Positions 17,713 to 26,206 of a stretch of 56,675 nt of DNA are shown here, one piece after another; the first letter of the stretch is position 1, and each line of letters starts with the position of its first letter. Both the position numbers and the translations under genes were made by a program. Origin of the DNA: JAFGBM01 sp964610155 (GTDB lineage: Bacteria; Actinomycetota; Actinomycetes; Actinomycetales; Demequinaceae). The notes beneath the pieces are model-generated. The model ran no database searches. It was not told where the DNA came from and saw only the letters and a list, made by a program, of their open reading frames with translations. The DNA lies in the NCBI GenBank assembly GCA_964610155.1, contig CAZSUY010000012.1, positions 1-56,675 of the forward strand, given 5' to 3'.

Positions 17713-17825
17713 ATGACCGACCGCAAGCCAAGCATGTGCGGTACGTGGCATCGCTTGCTGGAGTGTCCCACCAGACGGTCTCGCAGGTGATCAATGGGCA
17801 CTCGAATATCAAGCCAGAGACGTAA
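17713..17825 (+). pseudogene. LacI-family regulator remnant (helix-turn-helix only)
   Basis: The sequence starts MTDRKPSM in one frame (ATG 17713), shifts, and continues from 17736 as VRYVASLAGVSHQTVSQVIN then GHSNIKPET before a stop. That is the DNA-binding end of a LacI-type regulator (normally DVA-LAGVSHQTVSRVINGH-NI--ET). The ~280-residue sugar-sensing domain is absent. It lies upstream of araBDA, where such a repressor would be expected. Confidence 0.8.
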
Positions 17826-17833
17826 TCGGGCTC

Positions 17834-17953
17834 ATGAACGTGTTGATCACCCGCGACGGCGGCATTCGTCCCGAGATGACGACGATCATCACGGGAGGGA
17901 TTCTCCTCCTCTTCGTCCTCCTCCAGCGGGGCGTGATTCGGCGAAGTCCATGA
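17834..17953 (+). pseudogene. Probable sugar-permease C-terminal remnant
   Basis: Immediately behind the LacI scrap, a 39-codon frame ends with MTTIITGGILLLFVLLQRGV and a basic IRRSP tail. A final hydrophobic helix followed by LLQR and arginines resembles the C-terminus of YjfF/RbsC-class sugar permeases. It is too short to work alone. With the LacI remnant it suggests that regulator and transporter genes once stood here and were mostly deleted. Confidence 0.5.
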
Positions 17954-18046
17954 CCGCTCACCACGGGGCCGCCCGTGCATGGGCACGTTAGGGACGGGTA
18001 GGTCAAGGCATGTCTGGGTAATCGCAAGGATCGGCCTTGAGGGCGA

Positions 18047-18062
18047 GTGTGAACGGTAACGA
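18047..18062 (+). promoter_or_regulatory. LacI-type operator before araB
   Basis: GTGTGAACGGTAACGA shares the central ACG-TAAC core and spacing of the operators at 8181 and 9383. It lies about 25 bases before the araB GTG and overlaps the likely early transcript. It is the weakest of the three in symmetry (outer arms imperfect). Confidence 0.4.
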
Positions 18063-18087
18063 CGAGGTAAGGGAAGGAGGACCGGCG

Positions 18088-19764
18088 GTGAGTACAGGCT
18101 CAAGTGGCGTGCTTGATCGTTACGTGGTCGGTATCGACTTCGGCACCCTGTCCGGGCGTGCCGTGGTGGTCAGGGTGAGCGACGGCGCCGAACTCGGCAC
18201 AGCCGTGCACGAGTACAAGCACGCGGTCATGGACACCAGACTCGCGGCGACTGGGTCCACCCTCCCTCCGGACTTTGCCTTGCAGGATCCGGAGGACTAT
18301 CGCGAGGTGCTTCGCCACGCGGTTCCGGAGGCGATCAAGGCGGCCGGAGTCGACCCGTCTCAGGTGATTGGCATCGGCACCGACTTCACCGCCTGCACCG
18401 TCCTTCCGACGCTCGACGACGGCACCCCCCTATGCGAACTGGCCGAGTTTCGCGGCGAACCGCATGCCTATGTGAAGCTCTGGAAGCATCACTCCGCTCA
18501 GGGGCAGGCCGATCGCATCAACGCGCTCGGTGCCGCGCAAGGGGAGAAGTGGCTAGCCAGGTACGGCGGTCAGATCTCGAGCGAGTGGGAGTTCGCCAAG
18601 GGCCTTGAGGTGCTGGAAGCAGCACCCGTGGTCTATGAGCGCATGACGCACTGGGTTGAGGCTGCCGACTGGATCGTGTGGCAACTGTGCGGTACGTACG
18701 TTCGGAACGTCTGCACGAACGGGTACAAGGCGATCTTCCAAGACGGCGCCTACCCGAGCCGCGAATTCCTGTCCGCACTCAACGAGGATTTCGCCGATTT
18801 CGCCGTGGACAAGGTTGCCCAGCCCACGGGGGCGCTCGGCGCGCCAGCGGGCCTTCTCACGGCCGAGGCCGCGGCATGGACGGGACTCCCGGAAGGGATC
18901 GCCGTTGCGGTCGGAAACGTCGACGCCCACGTGACGGCCCCCGCCGCCCGTGCGGTCGAACCCGGGCAGATGGTTGCCATCATGGGGACCAGCACGTGCC
19001 ACGTGGTGAACGCCGATCGACTCATCGAGATACCCGGGATGTGCGGCGTCGTCGATGGCGGCATCATCGACGGGCTTTGGGGGTATGAGGCGGGCCAATC
19101 AGGCGTCGGAGACATCTTCGCCTGGTGCGCGAGCAACCAGGTCCCCGGTTCGTATCACGAGGCGGCCGCCGCCTCTGGCTTGACCGTCCACGAGTACCTG
19201 ACCGAACTCGCGTTTGAAGAGCCGGTGGGGGCCCATGGCCTCGTGGCCCTTGACTGGCACAGCGGCAATCGTTCGGTGCTCGTGAACCACGAACTCTCGG
19301 GTGTGGTGGTGGGCTTCACCCTCGCGACGCGAGCGGAGCAGGTCTATCGCGCCCTCATCGAGGCCACGGCCTTCGGCACGCGGGTCATTGTCGAGGGCTT
19401 CGCTTCGGCAGGGTCGCCGGTCACGGAGTTCATAGTGGCGGGTGGTCTGCTGAAGAACCGGCAACTCTTGCAGTGCTACAGCGACGTGCTGCGCATGCCG
19501 TTGTCGACCATCGGGAGCGAACAGGGCCCCGCCCTGGGGAGCGCCATCCACGCCGCGGTCGCCGCGAAGGCGTACCCGGATGTCCGCCTTGCGAGCGAGG
19601 CAATGGGGCGGATCGATCGCGACACGTACCTCCCAGACGCGCAGAGGGCGGATGCCTACGACGCCCTGTTCGCCGAATACATCAGGCTCCACGACTACTT
19701 CGGTCGGGGCGCGAACGACGTCATGCGACGTCTCAAGGCACGACGACGAGAGGTACTGACATGA
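18088..19764 (+). CDS. araB: Ribulokinase
   Basis: A 558-residue FGGY-family kinase that phosphorylates L-ribulose to L-ribulose-5-phosphate. Evidence includes the N-terminal YVVGIDFGTLSGRAVVV phosphate loop (residues ~11-27), GIGTDFTACTVLP, the MGTSTCHVV adenosine-site motif, GYEAGQSGVGDIFAW and the EFIVAGGLLKNRQLLQCYSD FGGY signature region. Length is typical for AraB. The GTG start is chosen because AAGGAGG lies 7 bases upstream; an ATG-like start at 18037 lacks this. It is the first gene of araBDA, with ATGA overlap into araD, under a possible LacI operator. Confidence 0.95.
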   Translation: MSTGSSGVLDRYVVGIDFGTLSGRAVVVRVSDGAELGTAVHEYKHAVMDTRLAATGSTLPPDFALQDPEDYREVLRHAVPEAIKAAGVDPSQVIGIGTDFTACTVLPTLDDGTPLCELAEFRGEPHAYVKLWKHHSAQGQADRINALGAAQGEKWLARYGGQISSEWEFAKGLEVLEAAPVVYERMTHWVEAADWIVWQLCGTYVRNVCTNGYKAIFQDGAYPSREFLSALNEDFADFAVDKVAQPTGALGAPAGLLTAEAAAWTGLPEGIAVAVGNVDAHVTAPAARAVEPGQMVAIMGTSTCHVVNADRLIEIPGMCGVVDGGIIDGLWGYEAGQSGVGDIFAWCASNQVPGSYHEAAAASGLTVHEYLTELAFEEPVGAHGLVALDWHSGNRSVLVNHELSGVVVGFTLATRAEQVYRALIEATAFGTRVIVEGFASAGSPVTEFIVAGGLLKNRQLLQCYSDVLRMPLSTIGSEQGPALGSAIHAAVAAKAYPDVRLASEAMGRIDRDTYLPDAQRADAYDALFAEYIRLHDYFGRGANDVMRRLKARRREVLT

Positions 19765-20465
19765 GCGGATTCACCCCTGAGGTTGAGGCGGCCATCGCCG
19801 CGATGCGTGAGACTGTTTCGGCGCTTCATGGAGAGTTGACCCGCTACCAACTCGTCGTGTGGACGGGCGGAAACGTCAGCGGGCGTGTCCCGGGCGAGGA
19901 GCTCTTCGTCATCAAGCCGAGCGGCGTCGACTACGACGGCCTTGCTCCGGACAACATGGTTCTGTGCGACCTCGACGGCAACGTCATGGCCGGGACCGCA
20001 GGCTCCGACAGGAACCCCTCGAGCGACACCGCCGCGCACGCCTACGTCTATCGGAACATGCCCAACGTCGGGGGAGTGGTGCACACGCACTCCAACTACG
20101 CCACCGCGTGGGCCGCGCGCGGTGCCCCGATCCCGTGCGTCATCACCGGCATAGCCGATGAATTCGGCGGGGAGATCCCGGTTGGGCCGTTCGCGGTGAT
20201 CGGCGACGACTCGATCGGCCGTGGGATCGTCAAGACTCTTTCGGGGCACCGATCACGGGCGGTGCTGATGCAGAACCACGGCGTGTTCACCATCGGCTCA
20301 AACCCGCGCGAGGCCGTTAAGGCGGCGGTTATATGCGAAGACGTTGCCCGAACCGTCCACATCGCCCATCAGCTTGGCGATCCCGTTCTGATCCCCCAGG
20401 ACAAGATCGACGCACTGTTCGATCGCTACCAGAACGTCTATGGCCAGAAACCCAAGGAGAACTGA
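19761..20465 (+). CDS. araD: L-ribulose-5-phosphate 4-epimerase
   Basis: A 234-residue class II aldolase-family epimerase converting L-ribulose-5-phosphate to D-xylulose-5-phosphate, which enters the pentose phosphate pathway. Segments TGGNVSGRVPGEELFVIKPS (phosphate site), SDTAAHAYVYRNMP, the zinc-binding VVHTHSNYATAWA (His-x-His) and AVLMQNHGVFTIG (third zinc His) are all present. The C-terminal helical part ends at QKPKEN. The ATG overlaps the araB stop, and araA begins one base after its stop. The longer open frame upstream is internal to araB. Confidence 0.95.
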   Translation: MSGFTPEVEAAIAAMRETVSALHGELTRYQLVVWTGGNVSGRVPGEELFVIKPSGVDYDGLAPDNMVLCDLDGNVMAGTAGSDRNPSSDTAAHAYVYRNMPNVGGVVHTHSNYATAWAARGAPIPCVITGIADEFGGEIPVGPFAVIGDDSIGRGIVKTLSGHRSRAVLMQNHGVFTIGSNPREAVKAAVICEDVARTVHIAHQLGDPVLIPQDKIDALFDRYQNVYGQKPKEN

Positions 20466-20466
20466 C

Positions 20467-21990
20467 ATGTCCAAATCCAGCATCGTCCCCGATCTCACCA
20501 AACGTGAGGTCTGGTTCGTCACGGGGAGCCAGCAGATGTACGGGGACAAGACCCTTGCCCAGGTTGCCGAGCAGTCACGCGCCGTGGTGAGCGGGCTCGA
20601 GTCGTCGAGCGATATTCCCGTCAAGGTGGTGTGGAAGCCCGTCCTCACGGACAGCGACGGAATCCGTCGCGTGGTCCTCGAGGCGAACGCAAACGACGCG
20701 GTGATCGGACTGGTGGCCTGGATGCACACCTTCAGCCCGGCGAAAATGTGGATCGCTGGACTTGTGGGACTCCAGAAGCCGCTCCTCCACCTCCATACGC
20801 AGGCGAATGTCGACCTCCCGTGGGGGTCGATCGATTTCGATTTCATGAATCTCAACCAAGCGGCGCACGGGGATCGGGAGTTCGGCTACATCGAGACGCG
20901 CCTGGGTATTCCTCGCACCACGGTGGTTGGGCACGTTTCCGACCCCGCCGTGACGGCGAGCGTGGGATCGTGGGCGCGAGCTGCTGCCGGACGCTGGGCG
21001 ACGCGGACCACGAAGCTCGCTCGATTCGGTGACAACATGCGGTTCGTCGCGGTCACCGAAGGAGACAAGACCGAGGCGGAGATCCGGCTAGGTGCGCAGA
21101 TCAACACGTGGCCCGTCAATGAGCTCGCGGATGCGGTGCACAGCGCACCGAAAACCGAGGTTGACGACTTGATCACCGAGTATCTCGACACGTACGAAGT
21201 CGCGCCGGAACTCGTGCCGGGGGCCGACCGACACGAGTCTCTCCGGGATGGTGCCCAGATCGAGGTGGGGCTCCGGTCGTTCCTCGAGGGCGGTGGGTTC
21301 ACGGCCTTCACCACCACTTTCGAGGACCTGGGCGCGCTCAAGCAGCTGCCGGGACTCGCGGTGCAGCGGCTCATGGCCGACGGCTACGGCTTCGGCGCCG
21401 AGGGCGACTGGAAGACGGGCATCCTCGTGCGTGCCGCCTCCGTCATGGGTGCCGGCTTGCCGGGCGGGGCAAGTCTCATGGAGGACTACACCTATCACCT
21501 CGAGGTCGGTGCGGAGCTCGTGTTGGGGGCCCACATGCTGGAGGTGAGCCCTGCACTCACCCGCGAGCGGGCGAGGATCGAGGTGCACCCCCTCGGCATC
21601 GGCGGCAAGGACGATCCCGTGCGTCTCGTCTTCACGGCGGATCCGGGGCCCGCGATCGTCGTCGCCATGAGCGACCTTCGAGACCGCTTCAGGCTGATCG
21701 CGAATGTGGTGGAGCTGGTCGACTTACCGGCCCCTGTCCCCAACCTTCCGGTTGGCCGAGCCGTGTGGCGACCGGCTCCGGACTTCCGCACCTCGACGAC
21801 CGCTTGGCTCACCGCCGGCGCGGCACATCACTCGGTCATGTCCACTCAGGTGGGCCTGGAGGTCTTCCAGGAGTTCGCGCGAATGTCGTCGATCGAGCTT
21901 CTCGCGATTGACGAACATACGACGGTCGCCGGATTCGAACGAGAACTGCGAGCGAACGCCGCCTACTACCGCCTCGCGCAGGGGATCTAG
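20467..21990 (+). CDS. araA: L-arabinose isomerase
   Basis: A 507-residue isomerase converting L-arabinose to L-ribulose, a Mn-dependent cytoplasmic enzyme. It opens with REVWFVTGSQQMYGDKTL and has the conserved DLPWGSIDFDFMNLNQAAHG segment. The metal-binding acids and histidines appear in FGAEGDWKTG (Glu), MEDYTYHLE (Glu), GAHMLEVSP (His) and GAAHHSV (His). The start at 20467 is preceded by AAGGAGA. It is the last gene of araBDA; a 43-base gap separates it from a convergent membrane-protein gene. Confidence 0.96.
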   Translation: MSKSSIVPDLTKREVWFVTGSQQMYGDKTLAQVAEQSRAVVSGLESSSDIPVKVVWKPVLTDSDGIRRVVLEANANDAVIGLVAWMHTFSPAKMWIAGLVGLQKPLLHLHTQANVDLPWGSIDFDFMNLNQAAHGDREFGYIETRLGIPRTTVVGHVSDPAVTASVGSWARAAAGRWATRTTKLARFGDNMRFVAVTEGDKTEAEIRLGAQINTWPVNELADAVHSAPKTEVDDLITEYLDTYEVAPELVPGADRHESLRDGAQIEVGLRSFLEGGGFTAFTTTFEDLGALKQLPGLAVQRLMADGYGFGAEGDWKTGILVRAASVMGAGLPGGASLMEDYTYHLEVGAELVLGAHMLEVSPALTRERARIEVHPLGIGGKDDPVRLVFTADPGPAIVVAMSDLRDRFRLIANVVELVDLPAPVPNLPVGRAVWRPAPDFRTSTTAWLTAGAAHHSVMSTQVGLEVFQEFARMSSIELLAIDEHTTVAGFERELRANAAYYRLAQGI

Positions 21991-22033
21991 CCGGACTCCT
22001 CCATCACGCTTGCTGGACTGCGAGACGACGGGG

Positions 22034-22786
22034 CTACTCGCTGGGTTCGGGGTCGACGATCGGGTCGAATCCGCACTGGGTGAGCTCCTGGTCGATCTGC
22101 AAGGTGAGTCGCTCCTTGCCCTCGGCGTGGGCGTCCCCCACGGTGCCGTGGTAGATCGTGTTGTCCTCGGACTCAAGGTTGACGGCCGAGGCATCCTCGC
22201 AGAGGTGATAGACCTCGCCCTCCTTGGTCCAGAACACCTGGTCGCTGCCCGTGAGTTCGATGACCTGCTGGGTCTCCGCGGTGTACTGCTCAACCGATGA
22301 GGTGTTGAAGTCGAAGCCGAAGTACACCGCGACTAGGGCTACCACGATGGCGATGCTGCCGGCGATCCCCTTCTGCTTGCTGTCCATGTCCTTGTTCAGG
22401 AAGATCATGATGATCAGCGGCAGGAACGCGATGATCGCGATGATCGCTCCGAGCTGGTTCTGGATCCAGAAGCGGACGGGCTCCGACCTCTTGGCCGGGT
22501 CCGCTTTATTGGCCTTCTTCCATAGAACAGAGCCGATGATCGAGAGCACGCCGATCACCACGATTGCGGCGATGAGCAGAACCATGTTGACGTCGTCTTG
22601 CTTGAGCACCCAGAAAATTGCTGCCGCTTCGCAGCCAATGGCTACTAGCCACAGCAGTAGCGCGATGAGGCGGAGCCTTGTCGCCTTTCCCTTCGCCTCG
22701 GGCGTGGGCTTCCATGTCGACTTGCTGGCCGTATCCGCCGCCTTGTGTTCGACGTGAACAACCTTCTTCTTTGGCTTCTTTGCCAT
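22034..22786 (-). CDS. Conserved actinobacterial membrane protein, unknown function
   Basis: A 250-residue protein with a Lys-rich cytoplasmic N-terminus (MAKKPKKKVV), at least four predicted membrane segments (roughly residues 39-62, 67-88, 107-129, 141-160) and a C-terminal ~90-residue acidic, probably exported domain (VEQYTAETQQVIELTGSDQV...). I recognise the overall type from actinobacterial genomes but no named family. A strong AAGGAGA lies before the ATG. It is convergent with araA and divergent from the tRNA-Val gene. Confidence 0.8.
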   Translation of the reverse strand: MAKKPKKKVVHVEHKAADTASKSTWKPTPEAKGKATRLRLIALLLWLVAIGCEAAAIFWVLKQDDVNMVLLIAAIVVIGVLSIIGSVLWKKANKADPAKRSEPVRFWIQNQLGAIIAIIAFLPLIIMIFLNKDMDSKQKGIAGSIAIVVALVAVYFGFDFNTSSVEQYTAETQQVIELTGSDQVFWTKEGEVYHLCEDASAVNLESEDNTIYHGTVGDAHAEGKERLTLQIDQELTQCGFDPIVDPEPSE

Positions 22787-22930
22787 GTTCGTCTCCTTGT
22801 GTGAATGCTTGGAATGAGCCTAGCGCACGGGGGTGGCGACGGGCAGGGGGAGCCACCGGCCTGCGTCGGCCCCGGCGGGGTTCTCCCGTCCCGGTTCCCC
22901 GAGCCCTCGTGCGTACGGAACAATGGGGGC

Positions 22931-23004
22931 GGGCCCGTAGCTCAGTTGGTTAGAGCACTGCGCTTACACCGCAGGTGTCATCGGTTCGAGTCCGGTCGGG
23001 CCCA
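22931..23004 (+). tRNA. tRNA-Val (anticodon TAC)
   Basis: A complete 74-nt cloverleaf: acceptor GGGCCCG pairing with CGGGCCC, D arm GCTC...GAGC, anticodon stem CTGCG/CGCAG around loop CTTACAC (anticodon TAC, reading GTA), and T arm ATCGG-TTCGAGT-CCGGT. Discriminator is A; the 3' CCA is not encoded. Confidence 0.95.
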
Positions 23005-23020
23005 CGGAGGTGAGCAACCA

Positions 23021-23782
23021 GTGGCAACCCGCGGATCGGATCAAGGAGCAAGGTACAAGGCCTACGGGCGCCGGGTGGATGGCTTCATGCTCGTCCTCGC
23101 GCTCGTCTTCCTGGTCATTTGGTCAGTGGCATCGATCGCCACCGGGATTCCCCTCAGGGTGGGGCACGTGCTCCTCATCGTCAACGGCCTCATCTGGGCC
23201 GTCTTCATCGTCGACCTCGCGATACGGATGGTCCTGGCAAAGAGCACAACGAAGTACCTCATCCGTCATCCCCTCGACCTCCTGGCCGTTCTCATCCCGA
23301 TGCTGCGCCCCCTCAAGGTCCTCACCGCTTTCTCGATCGGGTCTCAACTCTGGACCTCGCGCGGAGTGGTCCGGACCAGCCAGGCGGTCCTCGTATCGGC
23401 GGCCGTCGTGGTCTGGGTAGGCGCCGTCATGGTCCTGGACTTCGAGAGGGGCGCCCCCGACGCGACCATCATTTCTTTCGGGGATGCGCTCTGGTGGGCC
23501 ATCGTGACCGTGACAACCGTCGGGTACGGAGACTTCGTCCCGGTCACCGTCGGAGCCCGTATCGTCTCCGTGGGTCTGATCATCCTCGGCATCGCGATCA
23601 TCGGGCTCGTCACGGCCTGGGTGGCGGCCTGGTTCATCAGGCTGACAACGACTAAAGAGGAGGAGGAGGCGGAAAGCATCATCGAGAACGCCGCCGAGAT
23701 CGCTCGCCTCAACCGCAGCATCGAACGCCTCGAGGTCAAGATAGATCTGCTCGCGGAGCGGGCCGAGGGTAAGGGGCCGTAG
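23021..23782 (+). CDS. Voltage-gated-type potassium channel
   Basis: A 253-residue ion-channel protein. Four to five hydrophobic segments precede the pore region, where the filter TTVGYGD (residues 165-171) follows the pore helix DALWWAIVTV; an S6-like helix (VSVGLIILGIAIIGLVTAWVAA) comes next. The S4 region (IPMLRPLKVLTAF) has few arginines, so voltage gating is uncertain. The C-terminus (213-250) is acidic and heptad-like (EEEEAESIIENAAEIARLNR), probably a tetramerising coiled coil. The GTG start is 17 bases after the tRNA, with GGAGG ten bases upstream. Confidence 0.88.
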   Translation: MATRGSDQGARYKAYGRRVDGFMLVLALVFLVIWSVASIATGIPLRVGHVLLIVNGLIWAVFIVDLAIRMVLAKSTTKYLIRHPLDLLAVLIPMLRPLKVLTAFSIGSQLWTSRGVVRTSQAVLVSAAVVVWVGAVMVLDFERGAPDATIISFGDALWWAIVTVTTVGYGDFVPVTVGARIVSVGLIILGIAIIGLVTAWVAAWFIRLTTTKEEEEAESIIENAAEIARLNRSIERLEVKIDLLAERAEGKGP

Positions 23783-23789
23783 CGCCGGG

Positions 23790-24548
23790 TTAACCCCGGG
23801 GGATAACGGCCAGCGCCTCCTCGACCGTCATGCCTGGCACGACCTCCGGTAGGTACAGCATCGCGATCAGCTGCTCGTCGAGGCCCGAATACTCCTGGGT
23901 TTCGGTCCATCCCTGATAGAAGAGGCTGTCCTCGTACCTCGTGGAATCCCGCATCAGGCCCAGGGACTGGGTCAGTTCCTCGCGGATGAGGTGGTTTCGT
24001 TCCTCCTGGGTGACGTCGGTGGTCGAAATGAGGATCTGCGCCTTGGTGATGCTCCCCGTGGCGTCCCACCAGGTCCAGAAGAACCCCAAGTTGTTGGGCA
24101 CAACGCCTGACGCGATCTCGGAGAATCGTTTCTCGGGCACGAAGTACAGGTCGACGTTCTGCTTCGACCCGACGACAGAGACTTCGACGGTCCCGATGAG
24201 TCTGTTGAGGTCGGCGGTGACGTCGCAGAGTGTGGTCAGATCGGCTTGGCTGGGGTCGCCGTGAACGGCGATTCTCACGTCTTGGGTCCAGCGCCTGATC
24301 ACCGGGGCGTTACTGCCGTACTCGGATCCGAAGGCTATTTCGCTGAAGTAATCGAGGGCGGCTGGCGAGAAGGCCTGACGTTCGGGTGTCGCGGCGGCTC
24401 CCATCGGCACTGGTGTATCGGTGTTACCCGTATCGATGTCACCGCAACGTACGGCAGGGGAGCCACACGCCGAAAGGGGCACCGAGGCGAGTAGCGCCAC
24501 CACCATCCATAGGGATCGTCGTGGAATCACGCCTCGTCGTGGGTCCAT
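23790..24548 (-). CDS. DUF2927 lipoprotein
   Basis: From the ATG at 24548, a 252-residue product with a basic N-terminus, hydrophobic core and lipobox LSAC gives an anchored surface lipoprotein. The mature region matches DUF2927: VIRRWTQDVRIAVHGDPSQA, ADLNRLIGTVEVSVV, NVDLYFVPEKRF, and a helix HLIREELTQSLGLMRDS, where E-E-x-x-Q stands where metallopeptidase-like relatives have a zinc helix. Enzymatic activity is unproven. Stop codons of this gene and the channel gene are only 7 bases apart (convergent). Confidence 0.82.
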   Translation of the reverse strand: MDPRRGVIPRRSLWMVVALLASVPLSACGSPAVRCGDIDTGNTDTPVPMGAAATPERQAFSPAALDYFSEIAFGSEYGSNAPVIRRWTQDVRIAVHGDPSQADLTTLCDVTADLNRLIGTVEVSVVGSKQNVDLYFVPEKRFSEIASGVVPNNLGFFWTWWDATGSITKAQILISTTDVTQEERNHLIREELTQSLGLMRDSTRYEDSLFYQGWTETQEYSGLDEQLIAMLYLPEVVPGMTVEEALAVIPRG

Positions 24549-24635
24549 GCCTTCAACCCTATGGCTCCGGAGAGGCTTGCTCTGAGGTCCTTGCCACCGA
24601 CTCAGCGCATCCCCGAAGCGGGGTAGCCTGAGGCC

Positions 24636-25463
24636 ATGGCAACCGTGCGGGATATCGTCGAAGCACTCGATCGTCGATACCCGCCTCGTCTCGCCGAAGA
24701 ATGGGATCGCGTCGGCCTCTCCGTCGGCGACCCGAAGGCCCCCGTCACACGCGTGCTCCTGGCGGTGGATTCCGTGCTCGAGGTGGCTGACGAGGCGATC
24801 GCGGCGGGCGCCCAGATGATCGTCACCCACCACCCTCTGCTGCTTCGCGGGGTGCATTCGGTCGCGGCCGATACCGGCAAGGGTGCGATGGTGCATCTGC
24901 TCATCTCGTCCGGGGTGGCCCTCTACTCCGCCCACACGAATGCCGACGCCGTCGCCGGGGGCGTCGCCGATGCACTTGCCACCGCCGTCGGTTTGGGGAG
25001 GACGGTACCCCTGGTGCCCAACGTCACCGAGCCAGAGTTGGGGATTGGACGGGTAGGCTCGCTTCCCGCACCCCTATCGCTAGGGGACTTCGCTCAGAAG
25101 GTCGCGGAGGTAATCCCCCCGACCATCCAGGGTGTGCGCGTGGCCGGGGACCTCGACGCAACCGTGCGAAAGGTCGCCGTCCTGGCAGGCTCGGGCGACA
25201 AACTCTTCGACGCCGTGCGGGCCTCCGATGCGGACGTGTACATCACCGCCGACCTCAGGCACCACCCAGCGTCAGAGGCAAGGGAGCTCGCACTCGTCGG
25301 CGATGGTCGTCCCGCCCTCATCGACGTTAGCCACTTCGCCTCCGAGTGGCTGTGGCTTGGGTCGGCCGCGGAGCACCTGGCCGACGCCGCTGGCGTCGAG
25401 ACCGTCGTGAGCATGTTGCGGACCGACCCCTGGACGGCTCGTTTTGACGGCGTCGAGACCTAA
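24636..25463 (+). CDS. Nif3-like dinuclear metal-centre protein
   Basis: A 275-residue Nif3/YbgI-family protein, a conserved hexameric-ring metal protein whose cellular role is unsettled. Metal ligands are visible in IVTHHPLLLRG (His-His), SAHTNADAV (His and Asp) and the C-terminal LIDVSHFASEWLW (His, Glu). The LAEEWDRVGLSVGDP opening is standard. The domain usually inserted in longer homologues is absent, so this is the short form. It heads a conserved cluster with the zinc-ribbon gene 11 bases downstream. Confidence 0.93.
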   Translation: MATVRDIVEALDRRYPPRLAEEWDRVGLSVGDPKAPVTRVLLAVDSVLEVADEAIAAGAQMIVTHHPLLLRGVHSVAADTGKGAMVHLLISSGVALYSAHTNADAVAGGVADALATAVGLGRTVPLVPNVTEPELGIGRVGSLPAPLSLGDFAQKVAEVIPPTIQGVRVAGDLDATVRKVAVLAGSGDKLFDAVRASDADVYITADLRHHPASEARELALVGDGRPALIDVSHFASEWLWLGSAAEHLADAAGVETVVSMLRTDPWTARFDGVET

Positions 25464-25474
25464 GGAGACAACTC

Positions 25475-26206
25475 TTGCCCAATGCCCCCGTCGCCGACCA
25501 GCGAAAGCTTCTCTCCATCCAGGCCCTCGACTCGGAAGCTCTGCTCGCCTCGCACCGTCGCACCATCCACCCGACCCTCGCCTCCATCGCCGAACTCGAG
25601 GCGAGGGCGAGTGTCCTCACCGACGAGATGGTCGTCCATACGACAGAGGTCTCCGATCTCCGCCGCGAGGTGACCAAGGCCGAGGATGACGTGCAATCCG
25701 TGAGGGACCGCTCGGCACGCGATACCGAGCGCCTGGAATCCGGCCAGGGATCGCCGAAGGATCTCCAGGCACTCCAGAGCGAGATCGAGGCGCTCGCCAA
25801 GCGCAAATCAGACCTTGAGGACATCGAGCTCGACGCGATGGAGAGGCTTGAGGCGGCGGAGAACGCCCTTGCGGCGACCAGGGTCGAGATCGACGAAGTC
25901 AGCTCAGGCCTCGCTTCCCTCGCCGCAGAGCGCGATGCGGCCTTTTCAGCGATCGATGCCGAGTTGGCGAGGCTCGCCTCCGAACGGGGTTCCCTCCTCG
26001 AGGGCCTCGATCCGGCCCTCCTCGCGCTTTACGAGAAGCTCAGGGCTTCGCACGATGGGGTCGGGGCGGCTGTCCTTGTCTCGGGCCAGTGCACCGGCTG
26101 TCACGTGAAGATCGACAACTCCACCCTGGCAACCTTCGCCGCGTCTTCGGAGGACACGATCTTGAGGTGCGAGGAGTGCGCCCGCATCCTCGTTAGGGAG
26201 GAGTAG
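25475..26206 (+). CDS. Coiled-coil protein with C4 zinc ribbon
   Basis: A 243-residue protein, mostly long antiparallel coiled coil (residues ~10-180, rich in Leu/Glu/Arg heptads) ending in a zinc ribbon: CTGC...CEEC (two CxxC pairs). This is the family of CT398/FlgZ-like and mycobacterial Rv2229c proteins. Function is unknown, with nucleic-acid or protein scaffolding suggested for relatives. The TTG start is chosen because AAGGAGA precedes it at the right distance. The gene between Nif3 and the RNase H gene is syntenic with many actinobacteria. Confidence 0.87.
   Translation: MPNAPVADQRKLLSIQALDSEALLASHRRTIHPTLASIAELEARASVLTDEMVVHTTEVSDLRREVTKAEDDVQSVRDRSARDTERLESGQGSPKDLQALQSEIEALAKRKSDLEDIELDAMERLEAAENALAATRVEIDEVSSGLASLAAERDAAFSAIDAELARLASERGSLLEGLDPALLALYEKLRASHDGVGAAVLVSGQCTGCHVKIDNSTLATFAASSEDTILRCEECARILVREE

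Noticed and set aside
18037..18087. Upstream start for araB
   Set aside because: No ribosome site, whereas the GTG at 18088 has AAGGAGG at ideal spacing and fits the usual AraB N-terminus.
23785..23799. CCGGGTTAACCCCGG as a terminator between channel and DUF2927 genes
   Set aside because: Small stem that overlaps the DUF2927 stop region and has no T-run.
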